Source: Megachile rotundata
Taxonomy: Eukaryota; Arthropoda; Insecta; Hymenoptera; Megachilidae
NCBI RefSeq assembly: GCF_050947335.1
Contig: NW_027473494.1
Location: forward strand, 186,001-250,000
Direction: 5' to 3'
DNA length: 64,000 nt
In this document: positions 12,306 through 25,699 of the stretch, in pieces
Numbering within the stretch: position 1 is the stretch's first letter
Layout: every line of letters begins with the position of its first letter
Program-made: the position numbers and the translations under genes
The notes under the pieces: generated by a model
Told to the model about the DNA's origin: nothing
The model's database searches: none
The model's input: only the letters and a program-made list of their open reading frames with translations

Positions 12306-14056
12306 AATAAGAGTAGTGAGTATAGTAATTGTCGTTCTATCGATCATATAAGCATAATATGGCTAAGAATATGAGTTAGATTGATAACAATAGGAGTAAT
12401 AAGTATAGTAATTGTCGTTCTATCGATCATATAAGCATAATATGGCTAATAATATGAGTTAGATCGATAATGATAAGAGTAATAAGTACAATAATTGTCG
12501 TTCTATCGATCATATAAGCATAATATGGCTAATAATATGAGTTAGACCGATAATGATAAGAGTAATAAGTACAATAATTGTCGTTCTATCGATCATATAA
12601 GCATAATATGGTTAATAATATGAGTTAGATTGATAATAGTGAGTGTAATAAGTACAGTAATTGTCGTTCTATTGATCATATTAGCATAATATGGTTAATA
12701 ATATGAGTTAGATTGATAACAATAAGAGTAATAAGTATAGTAATTGTCGTTCTATCGATCATATTAGCATAATATGGTTAATAACATGAGTTAGATTGAT
12801 AATAATAAGAGTAATAAGTATAGTGATTGTCGTTCTATCGATCATGTAAGCATAATATGGCTAATAATATGACTTAGATTGATAATAATAAGAGTAATAA
12901 GTATAGTAATTGTCGTTCTATCGATCATATCTGCATAATATGGTCAATAATATGAGTTAGATTGATAATAATAAGAGTAATAAGTAAAGTAATTGTCGTT
13001 CTATCGATAATATACGCATAATATGGCTAATAATATGAGTTAGATTGATAATACTAAGAGTAGTGAGTATAGTAATTCTCGTTCTATCGATCATATAAGC
13101 ATAATATGGCTAATAATATGAGTTAGATTGATAATAATAAGCGTAATAAGTATAGTAATTGTCGTTCTATCGATAATATAAGCATAATATGGCTAATAAT
13201 ATGAGTTAGGTAGATAATAATAAGAGTAATAAGTATAGTAATTGTCGTTCTATCGATCATATAAGCATAATATGGCTAATAATATGAGTTAGGTTGATAA
13301 TAATAAGCGTAATAAATATAGTAAATGTCGTGCTATCGATCATATCTGCATAATATGGTTAATAATATGAGTTAGATTGATAATAGTGAGTGTAATAAGT
13401 ATAGTAATTGTCGTTCTATCGATCATATGAGCATAATATGGGTAATAATATGAGTTGGATTGATAATGATAAGAGTAATGAGTATAGTAATTGTAGTTCT
13501 ATCGATCATATAAGCATAATATGTCTAATAATAAGAGTTAGATTGATAATAATAAGAGTAATGAGTACAGTAATTGTCGTTCTATCGATCATATAAGCAT
13601 AATGTGGCTAATAATATGAGTTAGATTTATAACAATAAGAGTAATAAGTATAGTAATTGTCGTTCTATCGATAATATAAGCATAATATGGCTAATAATAT
13701 GAGTTAGGTAGATAATAATAAGAGTAATAAGTATAGTGATTGTCTTTCTATCGATCATATAAGCATAATATGGCTAATAATATGAGTTAGGTTGATAATA
13801 TTACGAGTAATAAGTATAGTAAATGTCGTGCTATCGATCATATCTGCATAATATGGTTAATAATATGAGTTAGATTGATAATAGTGAGTGTAATAAGTAT
13901 AGTAATTGTCGTTCTATCGATCATATTAGCATAATATGGTTAATAATATGAGTTAGATTGATAATAATAGGAGTAATAAGTATAGTAATTGTCGTTCTAT
14001 CGATCATATAAGCATAATATGGCTAATAATATGCGTTAGATTGATAATAATAAGTG
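12306..14056 (+). repeat. 32-monomer higher-order repeat, first region, copy 2 (partial)
   Basis: This is the second copy, following 9650-11400 at a shift of 2656, and it includes the fourth CTAAGAATATGAG mark, at 12363. The match ends near 14056: the unit at 14085 has CATAATTGC where the earlier copy has CATATCTGC. A chance 62-codon open frame at 13408-13596 is the repeat of the one at 9009 and has no independent meaning. Confidence 0.8.
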
Positions 14057-15493
14057 TAATAAGTATAGTAATTGTCGTTCTATCGATCATAATTGCATAA
14101 TATGGTTAATAATATGAGTTAGATTGATAATAATAAGATCAATGAGTATAGTAATTGTCGTACTATCGATCATATTAGCATAATATGGCTAATACTATGA
14201 GTTAGATTTATAATAATAAGAGTAATAAATATAGTAATTGTCGTTCTATCGATCATATCTGCATAATATGGTTAATAATATCAGTTAGATTGATAATAAT
14301 AAGAGTAATAAGTATAGTAATTGTCGTTATATCGATCATATAACCATAATATGGCTAATAGCATGAGTTAGATTGATAATAATAAGAGTAATGAGTATAG
14401 TAATTGTCGTTCTATCGATCATATCTGCATAATATGGTTAATAATATGAGTTAGATTGATAATAATAAGAGTAATAGGTATAGTAATTGTCGTTATATCG
14501 ATCATATAAGCATAATATGGTTAATAATATGAGTTAGATTGATAATAATAAGAGTAGTGAGTATAGTAATTGTCGTTCTATCGATCATATAAGCATAATA
14601 TGGCTAATAATATGAGTTAGATTGATAATAATAAGAGTAATAAGTATAGTAATTGTCGTTCTATCGATCATTTAAGCATAATATGGCTAATAATATGAGT
14701 TAGATTGATAATAATAAGAGTAATGAGTACAGTAATTGTCGTTCTATCGATCATATAAGTATAATATGGCTAATAATATGAGTTAGATTTATAAGAATAA
14801 GAGTAATAAGTATAGTAATTGTCGTTCTATCGATAATATAAGCATAATATGGCTAATAATATGAGTTAGGTAGATAATAATAAGAGTAATAAGTATAGTG
14901 ATTGTCTTTCTATCGATCATATAAGCATAATATGGCTAATAATATGAGTTAGGTTGATAATAATACGAGTAATAAGTATAGTAAATGTCGTGCTATCGAT
15001 CATATCTGCATAATATGGTTAATAATATGAGTTAGATTGATAATAGTGAGTGTAATAAGTATAGTAATTGTCGTTCTATCGATCATATTAGCATAATATG
15101 GTTAATAATATGAGTTAGATTGATAATAATAAGAGTAATAAGTATAGTAATTGTCGTTCTATCGATCATATAAGCATAATATGGCTAATAATATGAGTTA
15201 GATTGATAATAATAAGAGTAGTGAGTATAGTAATTGTCGTTCTATCGATCATATAAGCATAATATGGCTAATAATATGAGTTAGATTGATAATAATAAGA
15301 GTAATAAGTATAGTAATTGTCGTTCTATCGATCATTTAAGCATAATATGGCTAATAATATGAGTTAGATTGATAACATTAAGAGTAATAAGTATGGTAAT
15401 TGTCGTTCTATCGATCATATAAGCATAATATGGCTTATAATACGAGTTAGCTTGATAATAATACGAGTAATAAGTATAGTAAATGTCGTGCTA
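14057..15493 (+). repeat. Satellite run homologous to 11458-12240
   Basis: From 14280 (TAATATCAGTTAG) to about 15062 this follows 11458-12240 at a shift of 2822 (34 x 83). Marks are ATAACCATAATATGG, GTTATATCGATC, and GATTTATAAGAATAAG (ttagatttat at 14783, matching 11961). The first two units (14057-14279) are an insertion relative to the earlier copy. The rest, to 15493, contains the TTAAGC, AACATTAAGAG and CTTGATAATAATACGAG units in that order. Confidence 0.75.
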
Positions 15494-17420
15494 TCGATCA
15501 TATCTGCATAATATGGTTAATAATATGAGTTAGATTGATAATAGTGAGTGTAATTAGTATAGTAATTGTCGTTCTATCGATCATATTAGCATAATATGGT
15601 TAATAATATGAGTTAGATTGATAATAATAAGAGTAATAAGTATAGTAATTGTCGTTCTATCGATCATATAAGCATAATATGGCTAATAATATGAGTTAGA
15701 TTGATAATAATAACAGTAATAAGTATAGTAATTGTCGTTCTATCGATAATATAAGCATAATATGGCTAATAATATGAGTCAGGTTGATAATAATAAGAGT
15801 AATAAGTATAGTGATTGTCGTTCTCTCGATCATATAAGCATAATATGGCTAATAATATGAGTTAGGTTGATAATAATAAGAGTAATAAGTATAGTAAATG
15901 TCGTGCTATCGATCATATCTGCATAATATGGTTAATAATATGAGTTAGATTGATAATAGTGAGTGTAATAAGTATAGTAATTGTCGTTTTATCGATCATA
16001 TTAGCATAATATGGTTAATTACATGAGTTAGATTGATAATAGTAAGAGTAATAAGTATAGTGATTGTCGTTCTATCGATCATATCTGCATAATATGGTCA
16101 ATAATATGAGTTAGATTGATAATAGTGAGTGTAATAAATATTGTAATTGTCGTTCTATCGCTCATATAAGAACAATATGGCTAATAATATGAGTTGGATT
16201 GATAATGATAAGAGTAATGAGTATAGTAATTGTAGTTCTATCGATCATATAAGCAGAATATGTCTAATAATATGAGTTAGATTCATAATAATAAGAGTAA
16301 TAAGTATAGTAATTGTCGTTCTATCGATAATATACGCATAATATGGCTAATAATATGAGTTAGATTGATAATACTAAGAGTAGTGAGTATAGTAATTCTC
16401 GTTCTATCGATCATATAAGCATAATATGGCCAATAATATGAGTTAGGTAGATAATAATAAGAGTAATAAGTATAGTGATTGTCTTTCTATCGATCATATA
16501 AGCATAATATGGCTAATAATATGAGTTAGGTTGATAATAATACGAGTAATAAGTATAGTAATTGTCGTTCTATCGATCATATAAGCACAATATGGCTAAT
16601 AATATGAGTTAGATTGATAATAATAACAGCAGTAAGTATAGTAATTGTCGTTCTATCGATAATATAAGCATAATATGGCTAATAATATGAGTTAGACTGA
16701 TAATACTAAGAGTAGTGAGTATAGTAATTCTCGTTCTATCGATCATATAAGCATAATATGGCTAATAATATGAGTTAGATTGATAATAATAAGAGTAATG
16801 AGTACCGTAATTGTCGTTCTATCGATCATATAAGCATAATGTGGCTAATAATATGAGTTAGATTTATAATAATAAGAGTAATAAGTATAGTAATTGTCGT
16901 TCTATCGATCATATAGGCATAATATGGCTAATAATATGTGTTAGATTGATAATAATAACAGTAATAAGTATAGTAATTGTCGTTCTATCGATAATATAAG
17001 CATAATATGGCTAATAATATGAGTTAGATTGATAATAATAACAGTAATAAGTATAGTAATTGTCGTTCTCTCGATCATATAAGCATAATATGGCTAATAA
17101 TATGAGTTAGGTTGATAATAATAAGAGTAATAAGTATGGTAAATGTCGTGCTATCGATCATATCTGCATAATATGGTTAATAATATGAGTTAGATTGATA
17201 ATAATAAGAGTAGTGAGTATAGTAATTGTCGTTCTATCGATCATATCTGCATAATATGGTCAATAATATGAGTTAGATTGATAATAGTGAGTGTAATAAA
17301 TATTGTAATTGTCGTTCTATCGCTCATATAAGAACAATATGGCTAATAATATGAGTTGGATTGATAATGATAAGAGTAATGAGTATAGTAATTGTAGTTC
17401 TATCGATCATATAAGCATAA

Positions 17421-19066
17421 TATGTCTAATAATATGAGTTTGATTCATAATAATAAGAGTAATAAGTATAGTAATTGTCGTTCTATCGATCATATAAGCA
17501 TAATATGGCTAATAATATGAGTTAGATCGATAATGATAAGAGTAATAAGTATAGTAATTGTCGTTCTATCGATCATTTAAGCATAATATGGCTAATAATA
17601 TGAGTTAGATTGATAATAATAAGAGTAATGAGTACAGTAATTGTCGTTCTATCGATCATATAAGCATAATGTGGCTAATAATATGAGTTAGATTTATAAT
17701 AATAAGAGTAAAAAGTATAGTAATTGTCGTTCTATCGATAATATAAGCATAATATGGCTAATAATATGAGTTAGGTAGATAATAATAAGAGTAATAAGTA
17801 TAGTGATTGTCTTTCTATCGATCATATAAGCATAATATGGCTAATAATATGAGTTAGGTTGATAATATTACGAGTAATAAGTATAGTAAATGTCGTGCTA
17901 TCGATCATATCTGCATAATATGGTTAATAATATGAGTTAGATTGATAATAGTGAGTGTAATAAGTATAGTAATTGTCGTTCTATCGATCATATTAGCATA
18001 ATATCGTTAATAATATGAGTTAGATTGATAATAATAAGAGTAATAAGTATAGTAATTGTCGTTCTATCGATCACATAAGCATAATATGGCTAATAATATG
18101 AGTTAGATTGATAATAATAAGAGTAGTGAGTATAGTAATTGTCGTTCTATCGATCATATAAGCATAATATGGCTAAGAATATGAGTTAGATTGATAACAA
18201 TAAGAGTAATAAGTATAGTAATTGTCGTTCTATCGATCATATAAGCATAATATGGCTAATAATATGAGTTAGATCGATAATGATAAGAGTAATAAGTACA
18301 ATAATTGTCGTTCTATCGATCATATAAGCATAATATGGCTAATAATATGAGTTAGACCGATAATGATAAGAGTAATAAGTACAATAATTGTCGTTCTATC
18401 GATCATATAAGCATAATATGGTTAATAATATGAGTTAGATTGATAATAGTGAGTGTAATAAGTACAGTAATTGTCGTTCTATTGATCATATTAGCATAAT
18501 ATGGTTAATAATATGAGTTAGATTGATAACAATAAGAGTAATAAGTATAGTAATTGTCGTTCTATCGATCATATTAGCATAATATGGTTAATAACATGAG
18601 TTAGATTGATAATAATAAGAGTAATAAGTATAGTGATTGTCGTTCTATCGATCATATAAGCATAATATGGCTAATAATATGACTTAGATTGATAATAATA
18701 AGAGTAATAAGTATAGTAATTGTCGTTCTATCGATCATATCTGCATAATATGGTCAATAATATGAGTTAGATTGATAATAATAAGAGTAATAAGTAAAGT
18801 AATTGTCGTTCTATCGATAATATACGCATAATATGGCTAATAATATGAGTTAGATTGATAATACTAAGAGTAGTGAGTATAGTAATTCTCGTTCTATCGA
18901 TCATATAAGCATAATATGGCTAATAATATGAGTTAGATTGATAATAATAAGCGTAATAAGTATAGTAATTGTCGTTCTATCGATAATATAAGCATAATAT
19001 GGCTAATAATATGAGTTAGGTAGATAATAATAAGAGTAATAAGTATAGTAATTGTCGTTCTATCGA
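17421..19066 (+). repeat. CTAAGAATATGAG cassette, copy 4 of the full type
   Basis: Starts at TATGTCTAATAATATGAG (17421), with the anchor at 18173. It has the same variant order as 2155-3800 and 5807-7449 and no 4-bp loss. It lies inside the right 4.8-kb block. Confidence 0.85.
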
Positions 19067-20021
19067 TCATTTAAGCATAATATGGCTAATAATATGAGTT
19101 AGATTGATAATAATAAGAGGAATGAGTACAGTAATTGTAGTTCTATCGATCATATAAGCATAATATGTCTAATAATATGAGTTAGATTCATAATAATAAC
19201 AGTAATAAGTATAGTAATTGTCGTTCTATCGATAATATAAGCATAATATGGCTAATAATATGAGTTAGATCGATAATGATAAGAGTAATAAGTACAATAA
19301 TTGTCGTTCTATCGATCATATAAGCATAATATGGCTAATAATATGAGTTAGATCGATAATGATAAGAGTAATAAGTACAATAATTGTCGTTCTATCGATC
19401 ATATTAGCATAATATGGCTAATAATATGACTTAGATTGATAATAATAAGAGTAATAAGTATAGTAATTGTCGTTCTATCGATCATATCTGCATAATATGG
19501 TCATTAATATGAGTTAGATTGATAATAGTGAGTGTAATAAGTATAGTAATTGTCGTTCTAACGATCATATGAGCATAATATGGGTAATAATATGAGTTGG
19601 ATTGATAATGATAAGAGTAATGAGTATAGTAATTGTAGTTCTATCGATCATATAAGCATAATATGTCTAATAATATGAGTTAGATTCATAATAATAAGAG
19701 TAATAAGTATAGTAATTATCGTTCTATCGATAATATACGCATAATATGGCTAATAATATGAGTTAGATTGATAATACTAAGAGTAGTGAGTATAGTAATT
19801 CTCGTTCTATCGATCATATAAGCATAATATGGCTAATAATATGAGTTAGATTGATAATAATAAGAGTAATAAGTATAGTAATTGTCGTTCTATCGATCAT
19901 TTAAGCATAATATGGCTAATAATATGAGTTAGGTTGATAACATTAAGAGTAATAAGAATAGTAATTGTCGTTCTATCGATCATATAAGCATAATATGGCT
20001 AATAATACGAGTTAGCTTGAT

Positions 20022-20023
20022 AA
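20022..20023 (+). other. 2-bp deletion, shared with 8404/8405
   Basis: CTTGATAAATACGAG, identical to the short form in the left copy of the 4.8-kb block. It is the third and last non-unit indel needed to explain the phase of the right arm. Confidence 0.9.
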
Positions 20024-20278
20024 ATACGAGTAATAAGTATAGTAAATGTCGTGCTATCGATCATATCTGCATAATATGGTTAATAATATGAGTTAGATTG
20101 ATAATAGTGAGTGTAATTAGTATAGTAATTGTCGTTCTATCGATCATATTAGCATAATATGGTTAATAATATGAGTTAGATTGATAATAATAAGAGTAAT
20201 AAGTATAGTAATTGTCGTTCTATCGATCATATAAGCATAATATGGCTAATAATATGAGTTAGATTGATAATAATAAGA

Positions 20279-21180
20279 GTAATAAGTATAGTAATTGTCG
20301 TTCTATCGATCATATAAGCATAATATGGCTAATAATATGAGTTAGATTGATAATAATAAGAGTAGTGAGTATAGTAATTGTCGTTCTATCGATCATATAA
20401 GCATAATATGGCTAAGAATATGAGTTAGATTGATAACAATAAGAGTAATAAGTATAGTAATTGTCGTTCTATCGATCATATAAGCATAATATGGCTAATA
20501 ATATGAGTTAGATCGATAATGATAAGAGTAATAAGTACAATAATTGTCGTTCTATCGAACATATAAGCATAATATGGCTAATAATATGAGTAAGATCGAT
20601 AATGATAAGAGTAATAAGTACAATAATTGTCGTTCTATCGATCATATAAGCATAATATGGTTAATAATATGAGTTAGATTGATAATAGTGAGTGTAATAA
20701 GTATAGTAATTGTCGTTCTATCGATCATATTAGCATAATATGGTTAATTATATGAGTTAGATTGATAACAATAAGAGTAATAAGTATAGTGATTGTCGTT
20801 CTATCGATCATATAAGCATAATATGGCTAATAATATGACTTAGATTGATAATAATAAGAGTAATAAGTATAGTAATTGTCGTTCTATCGATCATATCTGC
20901 ATAATATGGTCAATAATATGAGTTAGATTGATAATAATAAGAGTAATAAGTAAAGTAATTGTCGTTCTATCGATAATATACGCATAATATGGCTAATAAT
21001 ATGAGTTAGATTGATAATACTAAGAGTAGTGAGTATAGTAATTCTCGTTCTATCGATCATATAAGCATAATATGGCTAATAATATGAGTTAGATTGATAA
21101 CAATAAGCGTAATAAGTATAGTAATTGTCGTTCTATCGATAATATAAGCATAGTATGGCTAATAATATGAGTTAAGTAGA
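20279..21180 (+). repeat. CTAAGAATATGAG cassette, shortened copy
   Basis: The anchor is at 20412. The two GATCGATAATGATAAG units, the GATAATAGTGAGTG unit, then ATGACTTAG, GGTCAATAATATG, GTAAAGTAATTG and ATACTAAGAG units follow in the usual order. At least one unit is missing, since the AACATGAG monomer is absent. Single changes such as ATCGAACAT near 20557 and GAGTAAGATCG near 20588 are private to this copy. Confidence 0.75.
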
Positions 21181-24100
21181 TAATAATAAGTGTAATAAGT
21201 ATAGTAATTGTCGTTCTATCGATCATATCTGCATAATATGGTCAATAATATGAGTTAGATTGATAATAATAAGAGTAATAAGTATAGTAATTGTCGTTCT
21301 ATCGATAATATACGCATAATATGGCTAATAATGTGAGTTAGATTGATAATAATAAGAGTAGTGAGTATAGTAATTGTCGTTCTATCGATCATATAAGCAT
21401 AATATGGTTAATAATATGAGTTAGATCGATAATGATAAGAGTAATAAGTACAATAATTGTCGTTCTATCGATCATATAAGCATAATATGGCTAATAATAT
21501 GAGTTAGATCGATAATGATAAGAGTAATAAGTACAATAATTGTCGTTCTATCGATCATATAAGCATAATATGGTTAATAATATGAATTAGATTGATAATA
21601 GTGAGTGTAATAAGTATAGTAATTGTCGTTCTATCGATCATATTAGCATAATATGGTTAATAATATGAGTTAGATTGATAACAATAAGAGTAATAAGTAT
21701 AGTAATTGTCGTTCTATCGATCATATTAGCATAATATGGTTAATAACATGAGTTAGATTGATAATAATAAGAGTAATAAGTATAGTGATTGTCGTTCTAT
21801 CGATCATATAAGCATAATATGGCTAATAATATGACTTAGATTGATAATAATAAGAGTAATAAGTATAGTAATTGTCGTTCTATCGATCATATCTACATAA
21901 TATGGTCAATAATATGAGTTAGATTGATAATAATAAGAGTAATAAGTATAGTAATTGTCGTTCTATCGATAATATACGCATAATATGGCTAATAATATGA
22001 GTTAGATTGATAATACTAAGAGTAGTGAGTATAGTAATTCTCGTTCTATCGATCATATAAGCATAATATGGCTAATAATATGAGTTAGGTAGATAATAAT
22101 AAGAGTAATAAGTATAGTAAATGTCGTGCTATCGATCATATCTGCATAATATGGTTAATAATATGAGTTAGATTGATAATAGTGAGTGTAATAAGTATAG
22201 TAATTGTCGTTCTATCGATCATATTAGCATAATATGGTTAATAATATGAGTTAGATTGATAATAATAAGAGTAATAAGTATAGTAATTGTCGTTCTATCG
22301 ATCATATAAGCATAATATGGCTAATAATACGAGTTAGATTGATAATAATAAGAGTAGTGAGTATAGTAATTGTCGTTCTATCGATCATATAAGCATAATA
22401 TGGCTAATAATATGAGTTAGATTGATAATAATAAGTGTAATAAGTATAGTAATTGTCGTTCTATCGATCATAATTGCATAATATGGTTAATAATATGAGT
22501 TAGATTGATAATAATAAGAGCAATGAGTATAGTAATTGTCGTACTATCGATCATATAAGCATAATATGGCTAATACTATGAGTTAGATTTATAATAATAA
22601 GAGTAATAAATATAGTAATTGTCGTTCTATCGATCATATCTGCATAATATGGTTAATAATATCAGTTAGATTGATAATAATAAGAGTAATAAGTATAGTA
22701 ATTGTCGTTATATCGATCATATAACCATAATATGGCTAATAGCATGTGTTAGATTGATAATAATAAGAGTAATGAGTATAGTAATTGTCGTTCTATCGAT
22801 CATATCTGCATAATATGGTCAATAATATGAGTTAGATTGATAATAGTGAGTGTAATAAATATAGTAATTGTCGTTCTATCGCTCATATAAGCACAATATG
22901 GCTAATAATATGAGTTAGATTGATAATAATAAGAGTAATAAGTATAGTAATTGTCGTTCTATCGATAATATAAGCATAATATGGCTAATAATATGAGTTA
23001 GATTTATAATAATAAGAGTAATAAGAATAGTAATTGTCGTTCTATCGATCATATAAGCATAATATGGCTAATAATATGAGTTAGGTTGATAATAATAAGC
23101 GTAATAAATATAGTAAATGTCGTGCTATCGATCATATCTGCATAATATGGTTAATAATATGAGTTAGATTGATAATAGTGAGTGTAATAGGTATAGTAAT
23201 TGTCGTTCTATCGATCATATGAGCATAATATGGGTAATAATATGAGTTGGATTGATAATGATAAGAGTAATGAGTATAGTAATTGTAGTTCTATCGATCA
23301 TATAAGCATAATATGTCTAATAATATGAGTTAGATTCATAATAATAAGAGTAATAAGTATAGTAATTGTCGTTCTATCGATAATATAAGCATAATATGGC
23401 TAATAATATGAGTTAGGTTGATAATAATAAGAGTAATAAGTATAGTAATTGTCGTTCTATCGATCATTTAAGCATAATATGGCTAATAATATGAGTTAGA
23501 TTGATAATAATAAGAGGAATGAGTACAGTAATTGTCGTTCTATCGATCATATAAGCATAATATGGCTAATAATATGAGTTAGATTTATAATAATAAGAGA
23601 AATAAGTACAATAATTGTCGTTCTATCGATCATATAAGCATAATATGGCTAATAATATGAGTTAGATCGATAATGATAAGAGTAATAAGTACAATAATTG
23701 TCGTTCTATCGATCATATAAGCATAATATGGTTAATAATATGAGTTAGATTGATAATAGTGAGTGTAATAAGTATAGTAATTGTCGTTCTATCGATCATA
23801 TTAGCATAATATGGTTAATAATATGAGTTAGATTGATAACAATAAGCGTAATAAGTATAGTAATTGTCGTTCTATCGATAATATAAGCATAATATGGCTA
23901 ATAATATGAGTTAGGTAGATAATAATAAGAGTAATAAGTATAGTAATTGTCGTTCTATCGATCATTTAAGCATAATATGGCTAATAATATGAGTTAAGTA
24001 GATAATAATAAGTGTAATAAGTATAGTAATTGTCGTTCTATCGATCATATCTGCATAATATGGTCAATAATATGAGTTAGATTGATAATAATAAGAGTAA

Positions 24101-24721
24101 TAAGTATAGTAATTGTCGTTCTATCGATAATATACGCATAATATGGCTAATAATGTGAGTTAGATTGATAATACTAAGAGTAGTGAGTATAGTAATTCTC
24201 GTTCTATCGATCATATAAGCATAATATGGTTAATAATATGAGTTAGATTGATAATAGTGAGTGTAATAAGTATAGTAATTGTCGTTCTATCGATCATATT
24301 AGCATAATATGGTTAATAATATGAGTTAGATTGATAACAATAAGAGTAATAAGTATAGTAATTGTCGTTCTATCGATCATATTAGCATAATATGGTTAAT
24401 AACATGAGTTAGATTGATAACAATAAGAGTAATAAGTATAGTGATTGTCGTTCTATCGATCATATAAGCATAATATGGCTGATAATATGAGTTAGATTGA
24501 TAATAATAAGAGCAGTGAGTATAGTAATTGTCGTTCTATCGATCATATAAGCATAATATGGCTAATATTTTGAGTTAGATTGATAATAATAAGAGTAATA
24601 AGTATAGTAATTGTCGTTCTATCGATCATTTAAGCATAATATGGCTAATAATATGAGTTAGATTGATAACAATAAGAGTAATAAGTATAGAAATTGTCGT
24701 TCTATCGATCATTTAAGCATA
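21181..24721 (+). repeat. Mosaic satellite stretch
   Basis: About 43 monomers drawn from variants seen elsewhere, in an order that repeats only in part. GTTAAGTAGATAATAATAAG at 21171 returns at 23993 (34 units), but the nearby ACAATAAGCG mark at 21100 returns at 23839 (33 units), so one unit was gained or lost between them. The first ATTTTGAG variant is at 24567. No other kind of sequence is present. Confidence 0.8.
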
Positions 24722-25422
24722 ATATGGCTAATAATATGAGTTAGATTGATAATAATAAGAGGAATGAGTACAGTAATTGTCGTTCTATCGATCATATAAG
24801 CATAATATGGCTAATAATATGAGTCAGGTTGATAATAATAAGAGTAATAAGTATAGTGATTGTCGTTCTCTCGATCATATAAGCATAATATGGCTAATAA
24901 TATGAGTTAGGTTGATAATAATAAGAGTAATAAGTATAGTAAATGTCGTGCTATCGATCATATCTGCATAATATGGTTAATAATATGAGTTAGATTGATA
25001 ATAGTGAGTGTAATAAGTATAGTAATTGTCGTTTTATCGATCATATTAGCATAATATGGTTAATAACATGAGTTAGATTGATAATAGTAAGAGTAATAAG
25101 TATAGTGATTGTCGTTCTCTCGATCATATAAGCATAATATGGCTAATAATATGAGTTAGATCGATAATGATAAGAGTAATAAGTTCAAGAATTGTCGTTC
25201 TATCGATCATATAAGCATAATATGGTTAATAATATGAGTTAGATTGATAATAGTGAGTGTAATAAGTATAGTAATTGTCGTTCTATCGATCATATTAGCA
25301 TAATATGGTTATTAATACGAGTTAGATTGATAATAATGAGAGTAATAAGTATAGTAATTGTCGTTCTATCGATCATATAAGCATAATATGGCTAATAATA
25401 TGAGTTAGATTGATAATAATAA
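24722..25422 (+). repeat. AAGTTCAAGAATTG block, copy 1
   Basis: A run of about 8.4 monomers with GAGTCAGG (24821), GTCGTTTTATCG, AATAACATGAG, TCTCTCGATC and the rare AAGTTCAAGAATTG (25181). It returns at 33769-34469 (shift 109 x 83), near 50120-50820 (a further 197 x 83), and in shortened form near 62240-62740 (a further 146 x 83). Confidence 0.85.
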
Positions 25423-25699
25423 CAGTAATAAGTATAGTAATTGTCGTTCTATCGATCATATAAGCATAATATGGCTAATAATATGAGTTAGATTTATAAC
25501 AATAAGAGTAATAAGTGTAGTAATTGTCGTTCTATCGATAATATAAGCATAATATGGCTAATAATATGAGTTAGGTAGATAATAATAAGAGTAATAAGTA
25601 AAGTGATTTTCTTTCTAACGATCATATAAGCATAATATGGCTAATAATATGAGTTAGGTTGATAATATTACGAGTAATAAGTATAGTAAATGTCGTGCT

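Larger units (their letters stand above)
15494..20278 (+). repeat. 4.8-kb duplicated block, right copy
   Basis: This is the copy of 3880-8660. It keeps the 2-bp deletion (here at 20022/20023) but lacks the 4-bp deletion of the left copy, reading GTAAAAAGTATAGTAATTG near 17710. Small differences include CCGTAATTG near 16804 (CAGTAATTG on the left) and TAATATGGC near 19742 (TAATAAGTC on the left). The centre-to-centre distance is 140 units less 6 bp. It contains the fifth CTAAGAATATGAG cassette. Confidence 0.85.

Noticed and set aside
13408..13596. Second open frame of 62 codons, nearly identical to the one at 9009
   Set aside because: It exists because the satellite block was duplicated 53 units (4399 bp) downstream. 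Repetition of the frame is not evidence of protein conservation.
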